A stretch of DNA of 64,000 nucleotides from Chitinophagales bacterium (GTDB lineage Bacteria; Bacteroidota; Bacteroidia; Chitinophagales; LD1), in the NCBI GenBank assembly GCA_016786765.1, contig JAEUUZ010000059.1, positions 124,001 through 188,000 on the forward strand, written 5' to 3'. The notes below the pieces were generated by a model that saw nothing but the letters and a program-made list of their open reading frames with translations, ran no database searches and had not been told where the DNA came from. The translations under genes were made by a program, and so were the position numbers. Of this stretch, positions 18,131 through 27,355 are shown piece after piece (position 1 is the stretch's first letter; each line of letters begins with the position of its first letter).

Positions 18131-20914
18131 ATGGAGTTTGATTTTCGAAGAATTGAGGAGGAGTACCGTAAGTATTGGATTGAAAATGAGGTGTATACCG
18201 TAACGGAAGACAGCACGAAACCGAAGTATTATGTGTTGGATATGTTCCCGTACCCAAGTGGAGCAGGTTTGCACGTAGGGCACCCGCTGGGCTATGTGGC
18301 TTCCGATATTTTTTCGCGCTACAAACGCATGAAGGGCTTTAATGTATTGCACCCTATGGGTTTTGATGCCTTTGGTTTGCCGGCCGAACAGTATGCGATT
18401 GAAACCGGAACACACCCGCAAATCACAACCGATAAAGCCATTGCTACTTATAAAGAACAACTGGCAAAAATTGGCTTCAGCTATGATTGGACGCGTGAAG
18501 TGAAAACCTGCGATCCCGATTATTACAAATGGACACAGTGGATTTTCTTACAATTATTCGATAGCTGGTACAACAAGGAAAGCAACAAAGCCGAGAAAAT
18601 TGAAACCTTATTGGCTCGTTTTGAAAAAGAGAACAGAACTGTTGATGTTGATGGACAACCGAAACAGTGGAATTTATTAACAGAAGACGAAAAACAAATG
18701 CATTTAATGCATTATCGTTTGGCGTTTCAATCGTACACCGAAGTGAATTGGTGCGATGCCTTAGGTTGTGTGTTGGCGAACGATGAAGTGAAAGATGGTA
18801 AGAGTGAGCGCGGTGGTTTCCCTATTGAACGCAGAAAGATGAAGCAATGGAGTTTGCGCATCACTGCTTATGCCGATCGTTTGTTGGAAGGCCTGGAAAC
18901 CTTGGAGTGGAGCGAATCCATGAAAGAAATGCAACGCAACTGGATTGGCAGAAGTGAAGGCGCTTTGATTGATTTCAAAGTGAAAGATCGCGAAGATTTT
19001 ATCAAGGTGTTCACCACACGTGCAGATACTATTTTTGGAGCAACATTTTTAGTGTTGTCTCCGGAACACGAATTGGTGGAGCAATTGGTTACTGCCGAGC
19101 AAAAATCAACTATCGATGAATATGTGGCGTATGTGAAAAGCCGATCTGATGTAGAACGTCAGCAAGAGAAAAAAGTAACAGGGGCATTTACCGGAGCTTA
19201 TGCTTTGAATCCGTTCAACGGCACGTCAATTCCGATTTATATTGCCGAATATGTGTTGGCAGGCTATGGGACAGGCGCTATTATGGCGGTACCGGCTGAT
19301 GACGAGCGCGATAAAAAGTTTGCTGAGAAGTTTGGTTTACCGGTGATTGAAGTGATTGATAAATCGATGTATCCGGGTGCAACTATTGAAGATAAGTTAG
19401 GCAAGATGATCAACTCCGAATTCTTGAATGGAATGGAGGTGAAAGATGCTATTGCCAAAATGTTGGATGAAGTGGAAAGCCGCAATATTGGTTCGCGTAA
19501 AGTGAATTACAAATTGCGCGATGCGAGTTTCAGTCGTCAGCGTTATTGGGGTGAACCGATTCCTGTCAAATACAAAGTAGTAGGTGAGCCTGATTCTCCT
19601 TTGAAAGGGGAAAGCGATGATATTCCGTATGCTTTATCGGCTAGTGAATTGCCATTGGTATTGCCGGAAGTGGATTCCTTCAAACCGAGTGGTGACGGAC
19701 GTTCGCCATTAGCGAACAATGCCGACTGGGTAGCGAAAAACTATGAAACCGATACCATGCCGGGCTATGCCGGCAGCAGTTGGTATTTCTTGCGCTACAT
19801 GGATCCGAAAAACAAAGAAGCTTTTGCGGCAAAAGATAAATTAGACTATTGGCAAAATGTGGATTTGTATTTGGGCGGAAACGAGCATGCCGTGGGGCAT
19901 TTGTTGTATGCGCGTTTGTGGACGAAAGTATTGTTCGACTTAGGTTACTTGCCTTTCGATGAGCCGTTTAAGAAGTTGGTAAATCAGGGGATGATACAAG
20001 GTGTTTCAAATTTCTTGTATCGAATCGAGAATGAAAACAAATTTGTTTCATCAAGTATAGTAGATGGATATCTGCACGATGAAGTTAAAGTTGATTCAAT
20101 TAGAACGAATATTGAATTTGTAGATAATAAATACGAATTGGATGTTGATGCATTTATCAAGTGGAGACCTGAATACAAAGATTTTGATTTTGAAAGATCA
20201 AATGGAGCCTTTCATGTAATGAGTGTAGTCGAAAAAATGTCCAAGTCGAAATACAATGTTGTCAACCCAGATGATGTTATCGCAACGTATGGAGCCGATT
20301 GTTTCCGCATGTTCGAAATGTTCTTAGGACCTATCGAACAATCAAAACCTTGGGATGATAAGGGTATCAGCGGAGTATCGAGTTTTTTGCGTAAGTTCTG
20401 GCGTTTGTTCTACAGCGAAACAGCATGGAAAGTTACTGATGAAACACCTACCGATAAAGAGTTGAAGGTATTGCACAAAACCATCAAGAAGATCAATGAA
20501 GATGTAGAGAAAATGTCGTTCAATACATCTGTAAGTCAGTTTATGATTACTGTTAACGAATTGCAAGATTTGAAATGTAGTAAACGTGCTATTCTTGAGC
20601 CTTTAGTATTGTGTTTGGCTCCATTTGCGCCTTTTATTACCGAAGAATTGTGGAAAGCATTGGGCAACAAAGGTTCTGTGCACAAAGCTGCATTCCCTGC
20701 ATTGGAAGAAAAGTATTTGGTAGAAAGCGAATTCGAATATCCGGTGTCTATCAACGGAAAAACACGTGCCTCTATTGCATTGCCTGCCGATATTTCGCAA
20801 GAAGATGCTTTGGCGAAAGTAATGGAAATTGAGATGGTGCAGAAATGGATGGAAGGCAAACCGGTGAAGAAATTCGTGTTCGTGAAGGGCCGAATCGTAA
20901 ACATTGTAGTGTAA
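18131..20914 (+). CDS. leuS: Leucyl-tRNA synthetase
   Basis: A 927-aa class I synthetase that charges tRNA-Leu. The HIGH-type motif is HVGH (48-51) in GAGLHVGHPLGY, and KMSKSKYN lies near residue 701. The editing domain contains the GTGAIMAV segment followed by PADDERD, where most LeuRS have PxHDxRD or PxGDxRD. An extra segment before KMSKS (about residues 620-690, NFLYRIENENKF to FERSNGAFHV) accounts for part of the length. A membrane-protein gene starts 8 bp downstream. Confidence 0.96.
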   Translation: MEFDFRRIEEEYRKYWIENEVYTVTEDSTKPKYYVLDMFPYPSGAGLHVGHPLGYVASDIFSRYKRMKGFNVLHPMGFDAFGLPAEQYAIETGTHPQITTDKAIATYKEQLAKIGFSYDWTREVKTCDPDYYKWTQWIFLQLFDSWYNKESNKAEKIETLLARFEKENRTVDVDGQPKQWNLLTEDEKQMHLMHYRLAFQSYTEVNWCDALGCVLANDEVKDGKSERGGFPIERRKMKQWSLRITAYADRLLEGLETLEWSESMKEMQRNWIGRSEGALIDFKVKDREDFIKVFTTRADTIFGATFLVLSPEHELVEQLVTAEQKSTIDEYVAYVKSRSDVERQQEKKVTGAFTGAYALNPFNGTSIPIYIAEYVLAGYGTGAIMAVPADDERDKKFAEKFGLPVIEVIDKSMYPGATIEDKLGKMINSEFLNGMEVKDAIAKMLDEVESRNIGSRKVNYKLRDASFSRQRYWGEPIPVKYKVVGEPDSPLKGESDDIPYALSASELPLVLPEVDSFKPSGDGRSPLANNADWVAKNYETDTMPGYAGSSWYFLRYMDPKNKEAFAAKDKLDYWQNVDLYLGGNEHAVGHLLYARLWTKVLFDLGYLPFDEPFKKLVNQGMIQGVSNFLYRIENENKFVSSSIVDGYLHDEVKVDSIRTNIEFVDNKYELDVDAFIKWRPEYKDFDFERSNGAFHVMSVVEKMSKSKYNVVNPDDVIATYGADCFRMFEMFLGPIEQSKPWDDKGISGVSSFLRKFWRLFYSETAWKVTDETPTDKELKVLHKTIKKINEDVEKMSFNTSVSQFMITVNELQDLKCSKRAILEPLVLCLAPFAPFITEELWKALGNKGSVHKAAFPALEEKYLVESEFEYPVSINGKTRASIALPADISQEDALAKVMEIEMVQKWMEGKPVKKFVFVKGRIVNIVV

Positions 20915-20922
20915 ATACATTT

Positions 20923-22269
20923 ATGTCTATACCAATTGGGAAAACTGCACAATGGATTGCATTAACAGTGCTGCTCCTTATGTTGATTCCTTATGGTTGG
21001 GCATCTCTATCCGCTTTTCCCGCTGCAGATGATTATTGCTGGTCGTGGGATGTAGTGAAGCATCAACTACACTTATATAAATTTTTGTTGTACAGCTATC
21101 GTGATGTGCACAGCCGTATGACAAGCGATGTGTTCCTCTATTTCGCTCCGCTGAATGTGCATTCTTTATTGGGCTATAGGCTTGCACCCATTATTTTAAT
21201 GCTGCTGTTTTTGGGAAGTTTGTTTTTCTTTTTTCAGCAGTTTTTTCGATTTCAATCTTTGGCAACCGCCCTTATGACCATGCTTTTTGCTAGTGGTACG
21301 TTTGCATTATTTCCTTGTTTGGCGGAAGCCTTTTATTGGTACACCGGAGCATGGACGTACACGCTCGGTACCATTTTGTTCTTTCCGTTTTTATGGAGTT
21401 TGATGCACTTTTCAGCGAATAAAAAGCTATCCGTAGCAGTTCTAATAATTGCCACTTTTGCGTTCTGCTCCACCTGCAGCGAATTGCATTTAATGCTGTG
21501 CACCGGCACTTTGGTGCTGACTTTATTGTATCATTTGTATGCCCAAATATTACACCGTTATTGGTTTTTGGTTGCAGGTATATTGTTGGTGTTCGTATTG
21601 TTATTGGTGGTAGGACCCGGTAATTTTCACCGCAATAGCATGTTTTCACAACAACGCGATGTGTACGCTATAATTTATCGTTCTACTGTGAATAGTATTG
21701 ATTTTGCTAGAGCCTGGATGTTTAATCCCTTTGCATTGGTGATGGCATTTGGCATTGTATTGTTTGGCGAACAATTAAAAATCAAGATGATGCCGATTGT
21801 GTTTACACTTTTGTTTTTAGCGATGTTGTTGTTGATTTCGGTTTTCGTCCCTACTTATATTCAGGGTATTATAGGGCAATTGCGAACCGTGAATGCCGTT
21901 ACTCCGGTGTTCTTGTTAGGTTATTTTTATCTCTTGCTTTGTCTACGAAATAACTATTTGCAATCCTTTGTTTTGCAGTTTCCGGCTTCAGGAGCGCTAT
22001 GGTTTGTACTCGTTGTTGTGGCTATCGTTTACACCAAAAATACTAAAGTACTCTACACCGAATTAGCCGATGGAACCATTGCCAACTGCTATGCAGAGCA
22101 AATGATTCAACAAGAAAAAATTATGCATTCTACTGCCCCGAATTTGGAAGATGTTCCATCACTCAGCAAACGAAGTATTATCGTGAACTACGATATAAAA
22201 CCCGGAGAAAAGAGCTTCGTGAATAATTGTCCGCGTATTTACCTCAATAACATGGGCTTGTTGAAATAG
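20923..22269 (+). CDS. Polytopic membrane protein, DUF6056/GT-C-like
   Basis: A 448-aa protein with about ten hydrophobic segments. The first extracytoplasmic loop contains PAADDYCWSW, followed by SRMTSDVFLYF. An Asp-Asp in the first loop of a polytopic protein is typical of GT-C glycosyltransferases and DUF6056 proteins, so a lipid-sugar transferase role is possible but unproven. ATG 20923, eight bases after the leuS stop, is chosen because the longer frame would overlap leuS and adds a non-hydrophobic leader. Co-transcription with leuS is likely from spacing alone. Confidence 0.72.
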   Translation: MSIPIGKTAQWIALTVLLLMLIPYGWASLSAFPAADDYCWSWDVVKHQLHLYKFLLYSYRDVHSRMTSDVFLYFAPLNVHSLLGYRLAPIILMLLFLGSLFFFFQQFFRFQSLATALMTMLFASGTFALFPCLAEAFYWYTGAWTYTLGTILFFPFLWSLMHFSANKKLSVAVLIIATFAFCSTCSELHLMLCTGTLVLTLLYHLYAQILHRYWFLVAGILLVFVLLLVVGPGNFHRNSMFSQQRDVYAIIYRSTVNSIDFARAWMFNPFALVMAFGIVLFGEQLKIKMMPIVFTLLFLAMLLLISVFVPTYIQGIIGQLRTVNAVTPVFLLGYFYLLLCLRNNYLQSFVLQFPASGALWFVLVVVAIVYTKNTKVLYTELADGTIANCYAEQMIQQEKIMHSTAPNLEDVPSLSKRSIIVNYDIKPGEKSFVNNCPRIYLNNMGLLK

Positions 22270-22330
22270 AATTTCTACATTTTCTCATTAGCAAATCAAC
22301 AAATCAGCACATTATCTGTTATATTGCAAT

Positions 22331-23110
22331 ATGCTTCTAATCAACAACAAATCAGCCCGACTCTATATTTTCTTAGCTGCGTTTTTTATTGTCAATGCCG
22401 TAGTAGCCGAATTTATGGGCGTGAAAGTCTTTTCGCTCGATGATACCTTTGGGTGGACGCCTTATGTGTTCAATTTCTTCGGACAAGAAATCAAAGGATT
22501 CAACCTTACCTGTGGCGTTATTTTGTGGCCCTTTGTGTTTGTAATGACCGACATTATTAACGAGTATTTCGGAATGAAAGGCGTTCGTTTCATTTCTTTT
22601 ATTGCAGCAGGTTTAATTGCCTATGCTTATATTATGTTGACTTTGGCGATGCACAGTTCGCCTTCATCGTGGTGGACGTATAGCAGTAACTATGGCACAG
22701 AGCTCGATTTCAACAAGGCTTATATAGCGGTATTCGGACAAGGGAACAACATCATTGTAGGTTCGTTGTTGGCATTCTTGATTGGTCAGGTATTGGATGT
22801 GTTTACCTTCCACTGGATCAAGAAGAAAACAGGGGAGAAGTGGATTTGGCTGCGGAGCACGGGCTCAACGCTTGTTTCTCAGCTCATCGACAGCTTTGTG
22901 GTGCTCTTTTATGCCTTTTACATTGCAAAATCGGGTACAGCGCAACAATGGTCTATTCAGTTAGTGTTGGCGGTTTGTACGGTGAATTATATCTACAAAT
23001 TCATTATGGCACTGGCTATGACGCCTGTTATTTATGCCGTTCACGAAGCCATTGAGCGTTATTTGGGACACGATTTAGCCAAGCAGTTGAAGGCGGAAGC
23101 GGCACAGTAA
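22331..23110 (+). CDS. yhhQ: Queuosine precursor transporter (YhhQ/VUT_1 family)
   Basis: A 259-aa membrane protein with about six helices. The segments FVMTDIINEYFGMKGVRF and GSLLAFLIGQVLDVFTFHWIKKKTG, and SLVSQLIDSFVVLFYAF-like text, are hallmarks of the VUT_1 family, members of which import preQ0/preQ1 or related 7-deazaguanines. This fits with queE at 10821-11432. The sequence identifies the family; the exact substrate is inferred. Confidence 0.9.
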   Translation: MLLINNKSARLYIFLAAFFIVNAVVAEFMGVKVFSLDDTFGWTPYVFNFFGQEIKGFNLTCGVILWPFVFVMTDIINEYFGMKGVRFISFIAAGLIAYAYIMLTLAMHSSPSSWWTYSSNYGTELDFNKAYIAVFGQGNNIIVGSLLAFLIGQVLDVFTFHWIKKKTGEKWIWLRSTGSTLVSQLIDSFVVLFYAFYIAKSGTAQQWSIQLVLAVCTVNYIYKFIMALAMTPVIYAVHEAIERYLGHDLAKQLKAEAAQ

Positions 23111-23137
23111 GTTGAAGATAGAATTGCGAATCTTAAA

Positions 23138-23320
23138 CTACTTCAACCATTTTTTAAGCTTAGTTTTGGCTTCAGATTTTGAGATTACCTTGTTTTCAGT
23201 AGATTGTAGAAGCCCCTTTTCAACTTTTTGTGTGAAAGTAAGTTCATCAATCAATTGATCCAAAGAGAACTATTCGGGCAATTTACCTATCGTTTTTCTA
23301 ACTGTCTGTTTCGTGAGCAT
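23138..23320 (-). pseudogene. Broken antitoxin-like gene (in-frame TAG)
   Basis: Reading the minus strand from ATG 23320 gives 60 codons interrupted only by TAG at codon 17 (23270-23272): MLTKQTVRKTIGKLPE, stop, then FSLDQLIDELTFTQKVEKGL continuing to AKTKLKKWLK and a terminal TAG. The pattern (start MLTK, LPE-x-FS, IDEL, E-K-GL, a late EA-K-L-KKWLK) is that of the small antitoxin-like proteins common in Bacteroidota, often paired with a RelE/ParE-type toxin. No toxin frame follows; yhhQ occupies that side. One base change explains the stop. This fills most of the gap between yhhQ and the thiolase gene. Confidence 0.7.
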
Positions 23321-23425
23321 GCTAAAGATTTCTTTCCAAAGTTAACTTAAAAATAAGAAATACGACTTGGAAATTGAAAAAACGATAGTTCATTAATTTC
23401 GGTTAAAATCTGAGCAAAAATTATG

Positions 23426-23433
23426 TAGGTTTG
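23426..23433 (+). promoter_or_regulatory. Putative -7 element for the thiolase gene
   Basis: TAGGTTTG fits the Bacteroidota -7 consensus TAnnTTTG and ends 21 bp before the thiolase start. A clear -33 TTTG at the usual distance is not seen, so this is tentative. Confidence 0.4.
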
Positions 23434-23454
23434 ACTCACAAAAATCAAAACAAT

Positions 23455-24630
23455 ATGAATGAAGTATTTATAGTAGCCGTGGCGAGAACGCCCATTGGAA
23501 GTATGAGTGGAGTGTTATCGGGTGTAACGGCTGTGGAATTAGGTAAACAGGCCATTCAAAAAGCGATTCAAAAAGCAGGCATTACGGGCGAAGATGTGCA
23601 AGAAGTAATTATGGGTAATGTGATTCAGGCAAACAACGGACAAGCTCCGGCTCGTCAGGCCGCTTTAGGCGCAGGCGTTACCGTGAATGCAACATGTACT
23701 ACTATCAATAAAGTATGTGCTTCAGGAATGAAAGCCGTGATTTTAGGAGCGCAATCGATTGTGTTGGGCGATAAAGATATTGTTGTTGCCGGTGGAATGG
23801 AAAGCATGACCAATGCGCCTTTCATGTTAGAAAATGCGCGAAACGGTTATCGTTATGGCAATGGCGGATTGATTGATTCAATTGTGAAAGATGCTTTGCA
23901 AGATCCGTACAGCAAAGAAATGATGGGTTGCAGTGGCGATCGTTGTGCAGCGAAATACAGTTTTTCGCGTGAAGATCAAGATGCATTTGCATTGGAATCG
24001 TATCGCAGAGCTACTGAGGCACACAAAAACGGTTGGTTCAACGATGAGTTATTCCCGGTTGAAATTAAAGGTCGTGGTGAATCAACCTTCGTGAGCGATG
24101 ATGAGGAATACAAAAAATTAAAAGCAGATAAGGTGGCCTCTTTGAAACCGGCTTTTGGAAAAGATGGAACAGTTACTGCTGTGAACGCTTCTAAAATCAA
24201 CGATGGTGCTGTTGCATTAGTGTTGATGAGTGGTGCTAAAGTGAAAGAATTGAATGCTACACCAATCGCGAAATTCATTGGTTATGCGGATGCAGAACAA
24301 ACGCCTGATGAATTTACAACAGCTCCGGCTAAAGCTATTCCTTTAGCGCTTAAAAAAGCAGGAATTGAATTAAGCCAGGTAGATTACGTAGAAATCAACG
24401 AAGCCTTCGCAAACGTTACCATGGCCAACACTAAAATCTTAGGCTTGAACCCTGAGAAAGTAAACGCATTTGGTGGTGCTGTAGCATTGGGTCACCCGGT
24501 AGGGATGAGCGGAGGAAGAATCATCGGTACGTTGATTTCAGTATTGAAACACAAAGGCGGTAAATACGGTGTTGCGGCAATCTGCAATGGCGGTGGCGGT
24601 GCAAGCGCAGTTGTGATTGAGAAACTATAA
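23455..24630 (+). CDS. Acetyl-CoA C-acetyltransferase (thiolase II)
   Basis: A 391-aa thiolase that condenses two acetyl-CoA or cleaves acetoacetyl-CoA. The nucleophile is Cys88 in INKVCASGMKA, followed by GGMESMTNAPF, the catalytic His in ALGHPVGMSGGR and the second Cys in AICNGGGGAS. The size is normal. ATG 23455 (MNEVFIVAVARTP) is preferred to a TTG eight codons upstream because family members start here. No beta-oxidation partner is next to it. Confidence 0.94.
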   Translation: MNEVFIVAVARTPIGSMSGVLSGVTAVELGKQAIQKAIQKAGITGEDVQEVIMGNVIQANNGQAPARQAALGAGVTVNATCTTINKVCASGMKAVILGAQSIVLGDKDIVVAGGMESMTNAPFMLENARNGYRYGNGGLIDSIVKDALQDPYSKEMMGCSGDRCAAKYSFSREDQDAFALESYRRATEAHKNGWFNDELFPVEIKGRGESTFVSDDEEYKKLKADKVASLKPAFGKDGTVTAVNASKINDGAVALVLMSGAKVKELNATPIAKFIGYADAEQTPDEFTTAPAKAIPLALKKAGIELSQVDYVEINEAFANVTMANTKILGLNPEKVNAFGGAVALGHPVGMSGGRIIGTLISVLKHKGGKYGVAAICNGGGGASAVVIEKL

Positions 24631-24670
24631 TCGTTCGAATTCTCTTTGAATTTGAATCAAACAATAAAGG

Positions 24671-24703
24671 AATGTTGGCCCATGCGCCAGCATTTCTTTT
24701 TTA
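24671..24703 (+). terminator. Rho-independent terminator after the thiolase gene
   Basis: Nine-base stem AATGTTGGC (24671-24679) pairs with GCCAGCATT (24686-24694) with one G-U pair and a 6-base loop, followed by a T-rich run (TCTTTTTT). It lies 40 bp after the thiolase stop and just ahead of the S4-protein gene. Confidence 0.7.
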
Positions 24704-24713
24704 AATCAGACAT

Positions 24714-24968
24714 ATGAAAAAGTTTCAATTAGACGAAAACGAATACATCGAGTTGAATAAACTAATGAAAGTAGTTGATGTAGTGAGCACAGGAGGCGAA
24801 GCCAATATTCGCATTATGAATGGCGAAGTGAAACTGAATGGAGCAACGGTTTCAGAGAAACGTAAGAAAATCCGCGTGGGCGATAAGATTGTTTACGGTA
24901 AAATCATTATAGTAGTAGAGAAAAAGGTTAAAACCGATGCTCCATCGGAGGAAGCCCCAAAGGAATAA
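24714..24968 (+). CDS. Small S4-domain RNA-binding protein (YbcJ-like)
   Basis: An 84-aa protein consisting almost wholly of an S4 RNA-binding fold: FIELNKLMKV-type opening (YIELNKLMKVVDVVSTGGEA), the turn MNGEVKLNGATVSEKRKKIR, and the strand GDKIVYGKIIIVV. Similar stand-alone S4 proteins occur across bacteria; their RNA partner is not known. The tail is charged (KTDAPSEEAPKE). It starts soon after a terminator, so it may have its own promoter. Confidence 0.87.
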   Translation: MKKFQLDENEYIELNKLMKVVDVVSTGGEANIRIMNGEVKLNGATVSEKRKKIRVGDKIVYGKIIIVVEKKVKTDAPSEEAPKE

Positions 24969-25011
24969 TTACATTTACCTCGTTTTCATGTCAAAGTATA
25001 ATTAGCAGCAG

Positions 25012-26748
25012 TTGAAGTCTTTACGCACCTTACTCCCTTATTTTTCCAATTACAAACTCAAAACGGCACTCGGAATTTTGTTCATTGTGTTGGCGAATTT
25101 GTTTAAGACATACAACCCTGTAGTGGTGCGTGATGCTATCAATAAACTAGTAGCCCATTTAGAACATCCTACGGATGCAACATCACTAACAGAGATAGTT
25201 GTAGCTTTTTCCATTGTGTTTTTTGTGGTAGCCATATTGGAAGGCATTTTTACCTTTTTTATGCGGCAAACCATTATTGTGGTTTCGCGTTTTATTGAAA
25301 AAGACATGAAGGCCAAATTGTTCGATCATTATCAATATCTCGATCAGGCGTTTTTCAGAAGAAACAATACCGGTGATTTGATGAACAGAGTTACCGAAGA
25401 TATTGCCAGAGTGCGCATGTTTATTGGTCCATCGATTATGTACTCCCTCAACTTATTGGTGATGTTTATTTTTTGTACCGTAAATATGGTGCGGGTAAAT
25501 TGGCAATTAGCGCTGTTTGTATTGATACCAATGCCTATTTTATCGTATACCATTTATCGCTTGAATAGTAGTATCAACAAAACAAGTGAAGAGTTGCAAG
25601 CAAAGCTTTCGGATCTTACTACCATGGCACAAGAATCGTTTTCGGGGATACGTGTGATACAAGCATACGTGCAAGAGAAAATGATGGCTCGTTTTTTTGA
25701 AGATGCCAGTGAAGAATACAAAACCGAATCGCTGAAACTTGCGCGAATAGAAGCGTTCTACTTTCCTTTGATAATGTTTCTGGTGGGCTTCTGTTTGCTA
25801 ATTATCATTTTAGTGGGTGGATATTTTAATATTAACGGTAAAATTAGCATCGGAAATATAGCCGAGTTTATGTTGTATCTTAACATGCTTACTTTTCCAA
25901 TGAGTGCTTTAGGTTGGGCAGTTGCATTAACTCAACAAGCGGCAGTGTCTATGCGAAGAATAAACGCATTCATGGAAGAGCAACCTTCTGTTTTAAATCA
26001 AGATGCTCCTGCTTTTACCTTAAATGGCGATATTGAGTTTAGAGATGTAACGTTTGTCTATCCTGATTCGGGCATAAAAGCGATTAGTCATTTGAACCTG
26101 CACATCAAAGCCGGACAGCGTGTGGCCATAATCGGTAAAACCGGTTCCGGGAAATCTACTATTGCCGATTTGTGTATGCGCATGTACGATGTAACCGAAG
26201 GGCAAGTGTTGGTTGACGGTAAACCTATTCAGCAGGTAAATACTGCTTCGCTTCGCCAATCCGTAGGGTATGTGCCGCAGGATGTTTTTCTTTTCTCAGA
26301 TACTATTTCGAGCAATTTATTGTTCGGCAATAACACCGATAATTTGGCTCCGGTCTTAGCAAAACAGGTGGCTATTAACGAAGAGATTGAAAAATTTCCG
26401 GAAGGGTACGATACCATGGTGGGTGAGCGGGGGGTTATGCTTTCCGGTGGACAGAAACAGCGAATTTCCATTGCGCGAGCTTTATCCGGGAATCCGAAAA
26501 TGTTAATTTTAGATGATTGTCTTTCCGCTGTAGATGCGCGCACCGAGAAAATTATAGAACATAATTTGCTTGACGAGATGAAGGCCAGAACCACTATTGT
26601 GATTACACATCGGGTGTTTTCATCGATTTCTTTCGATACTATTTTTGTGTTAGATGCGGGGGTATTAATTGAGCAAGGTACACATGCTGAATTGATGCAA
26701 CGCAATGGATTTTATTCGCATCTTTATAATCAGCAAACGGCAGAATAA
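25012..26748 (+). CDS. ABC exporter half-transporter (MdlB/MsbA-like)
   Basis: A 578-aa fused permease-ATPase. The membrane domain has six helices (residues 1-320) and the nucleotide-binding domain follows: Walker A GKTGSGKST near 374, signature LSGGQKQR near 478, Walker B LILDDCLSAVD near 498 and the H-loop ITHRV. The catalytic Glu after Walker B is Asp, as in one half of some heterodimeric exporters such as BmrC. Start: no ATG fits, since the nearest upstream ATG (24988) reaches a stop after five codons, so TTG 25012 (KSLRTLLPYFSNYK) is inferred. The substrate is unknown. Confidence 0.88.
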   Translation: MKSLRTLLPYFSNYKLKTALGILFIVLANLFKTYNPVVVRDAINKLVAHLEHPTDATSLTEIVVAFSIVFFVVAILEGIFTFFMRQTIIVVSRFIEKDMKAKLFDHYQYLDQAFFRRNNTGDLMNRVTEDIARVRMFIGPSIMYSLNLLVMFIFCTVNMVRVNWQLALFVLIPMPILSYTIYRLNSSINKTSEELQAKLSDLTTMAQESFSGIRVIQAYVQEKMMARFFEDASEEYKTESLKLARIEAFYFPLIMFLVGFCLLIIILVGGYFNINGKISIGNIAEFMLYLNMLTFPMSALGWAVALTQQAAVSMRRINAFMEEQPSVLNQDAPAFTLNGDIEFRDVTFVYPDSGIKAISHLNLHIKAGQRVAIIGKTGSGKSTIADLCMRMYDVTEGQVLVDGKPIQQVNTASLRQSVGYVPQDVFLFSDTISSNLLFGNNTDNLAPVLAKQVAINEEIEKFPEGYDTMVGERGVMLSGGQKQRISIARALSGNPKMLILDDCLSAVDARTEKIIEHNLLDEMKARTTIVITHRVFSSISFDTIFVLDAGVLIEQGTHAELMQRNGFYSHLYNQQTAE

Positions 26749-26842
26749 TTCTTAAAAAGTGATATTATTTGGCATAATTGTTGGCGATTAATTTTTAAAA
26801 GCACTATTTTAGATTATTAACTATAACCAAAAAAAGAAAAAC

Positions 26843-27259
26843 GTGGAGAATCAAGGTGGAAAAAACAATGGTTTTTATAGTAGAAAATTAAAAGCAGGGA
26901 AACGTAGAACCTACTTTTTTGATGTTCGTGATACTAAACAAGGTGATTTCTATTTAACCATTACCGAAAGCAAGAAAAAGTTTGATGGCGATGGATACGA
27001 GAGCCACAAAATCTTTTTATATAAAGAAGACTTCAAAAAATTCATGGAAGCCTTGAACGATACGGTTAATCATGTGAAAACAGAGCTAATGCCTGATTTT
27101 GATTACGAAGCTGATCGTTTCATTCCAACGCAAGAAAATAACGGCAATTATTATCAACAAACGGAAACAAAACAAACCGAAACACCACCGGCTGAAAATC
27201 CAACTTCAGATTATATTTCTACCGGAACCATCAGTGATGATGAAGAAATTAAGTGGTAA
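26843..27259 (+). CDS. PUR-alpha-like (DUF3276) protein, long form
   Basis: A 138-aa protein read from GTG 26843. Residues 1-85 carry the PUR-like core seen also at 6430-6648: KAGKRRTYFFDVRDTKQGDFYLTITESKK and LYKEDFKKFMEALNDTVNHV. The C-terminal 50 residues are polar and low-complexity (QQTETKQTETPPAEN) and end DDEEIKW. Bacterial PUR proteins bind single-stranded nucleic acid as dimers. No good ATG alternative precedes the conserved core, which supports the GTG start. Confidence 0.85.
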   Translation: MENQGGKNNGFYSRKLKAGKRRTYFFDVRDTKQGDFYLTITESKKKFDGDGYESHKIFLYKEDFKKFMEALNDTVNHVKTELMPDFDYEADRFIPTQENNGNYYQQTETKQTETPPAENPTSDYISTGTISDDEEIKW

Positions 27260-27355
27260 TTATTGTTTTCAAATGCTTTCAATTCCTATTTCTTATTGAG
27301 GTGAAGGCATCTTATCTATTTTTATATCTTTAGCTTTAAATCAGCTACTCAAATT

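Noticed and set aside
20258-20330. leuS as two genes because of its long insertion before KMSKS
   Set aside because: The frame is continuous from HVGH to KMSKS to the C-terminus, with Bacteroidota-like length.
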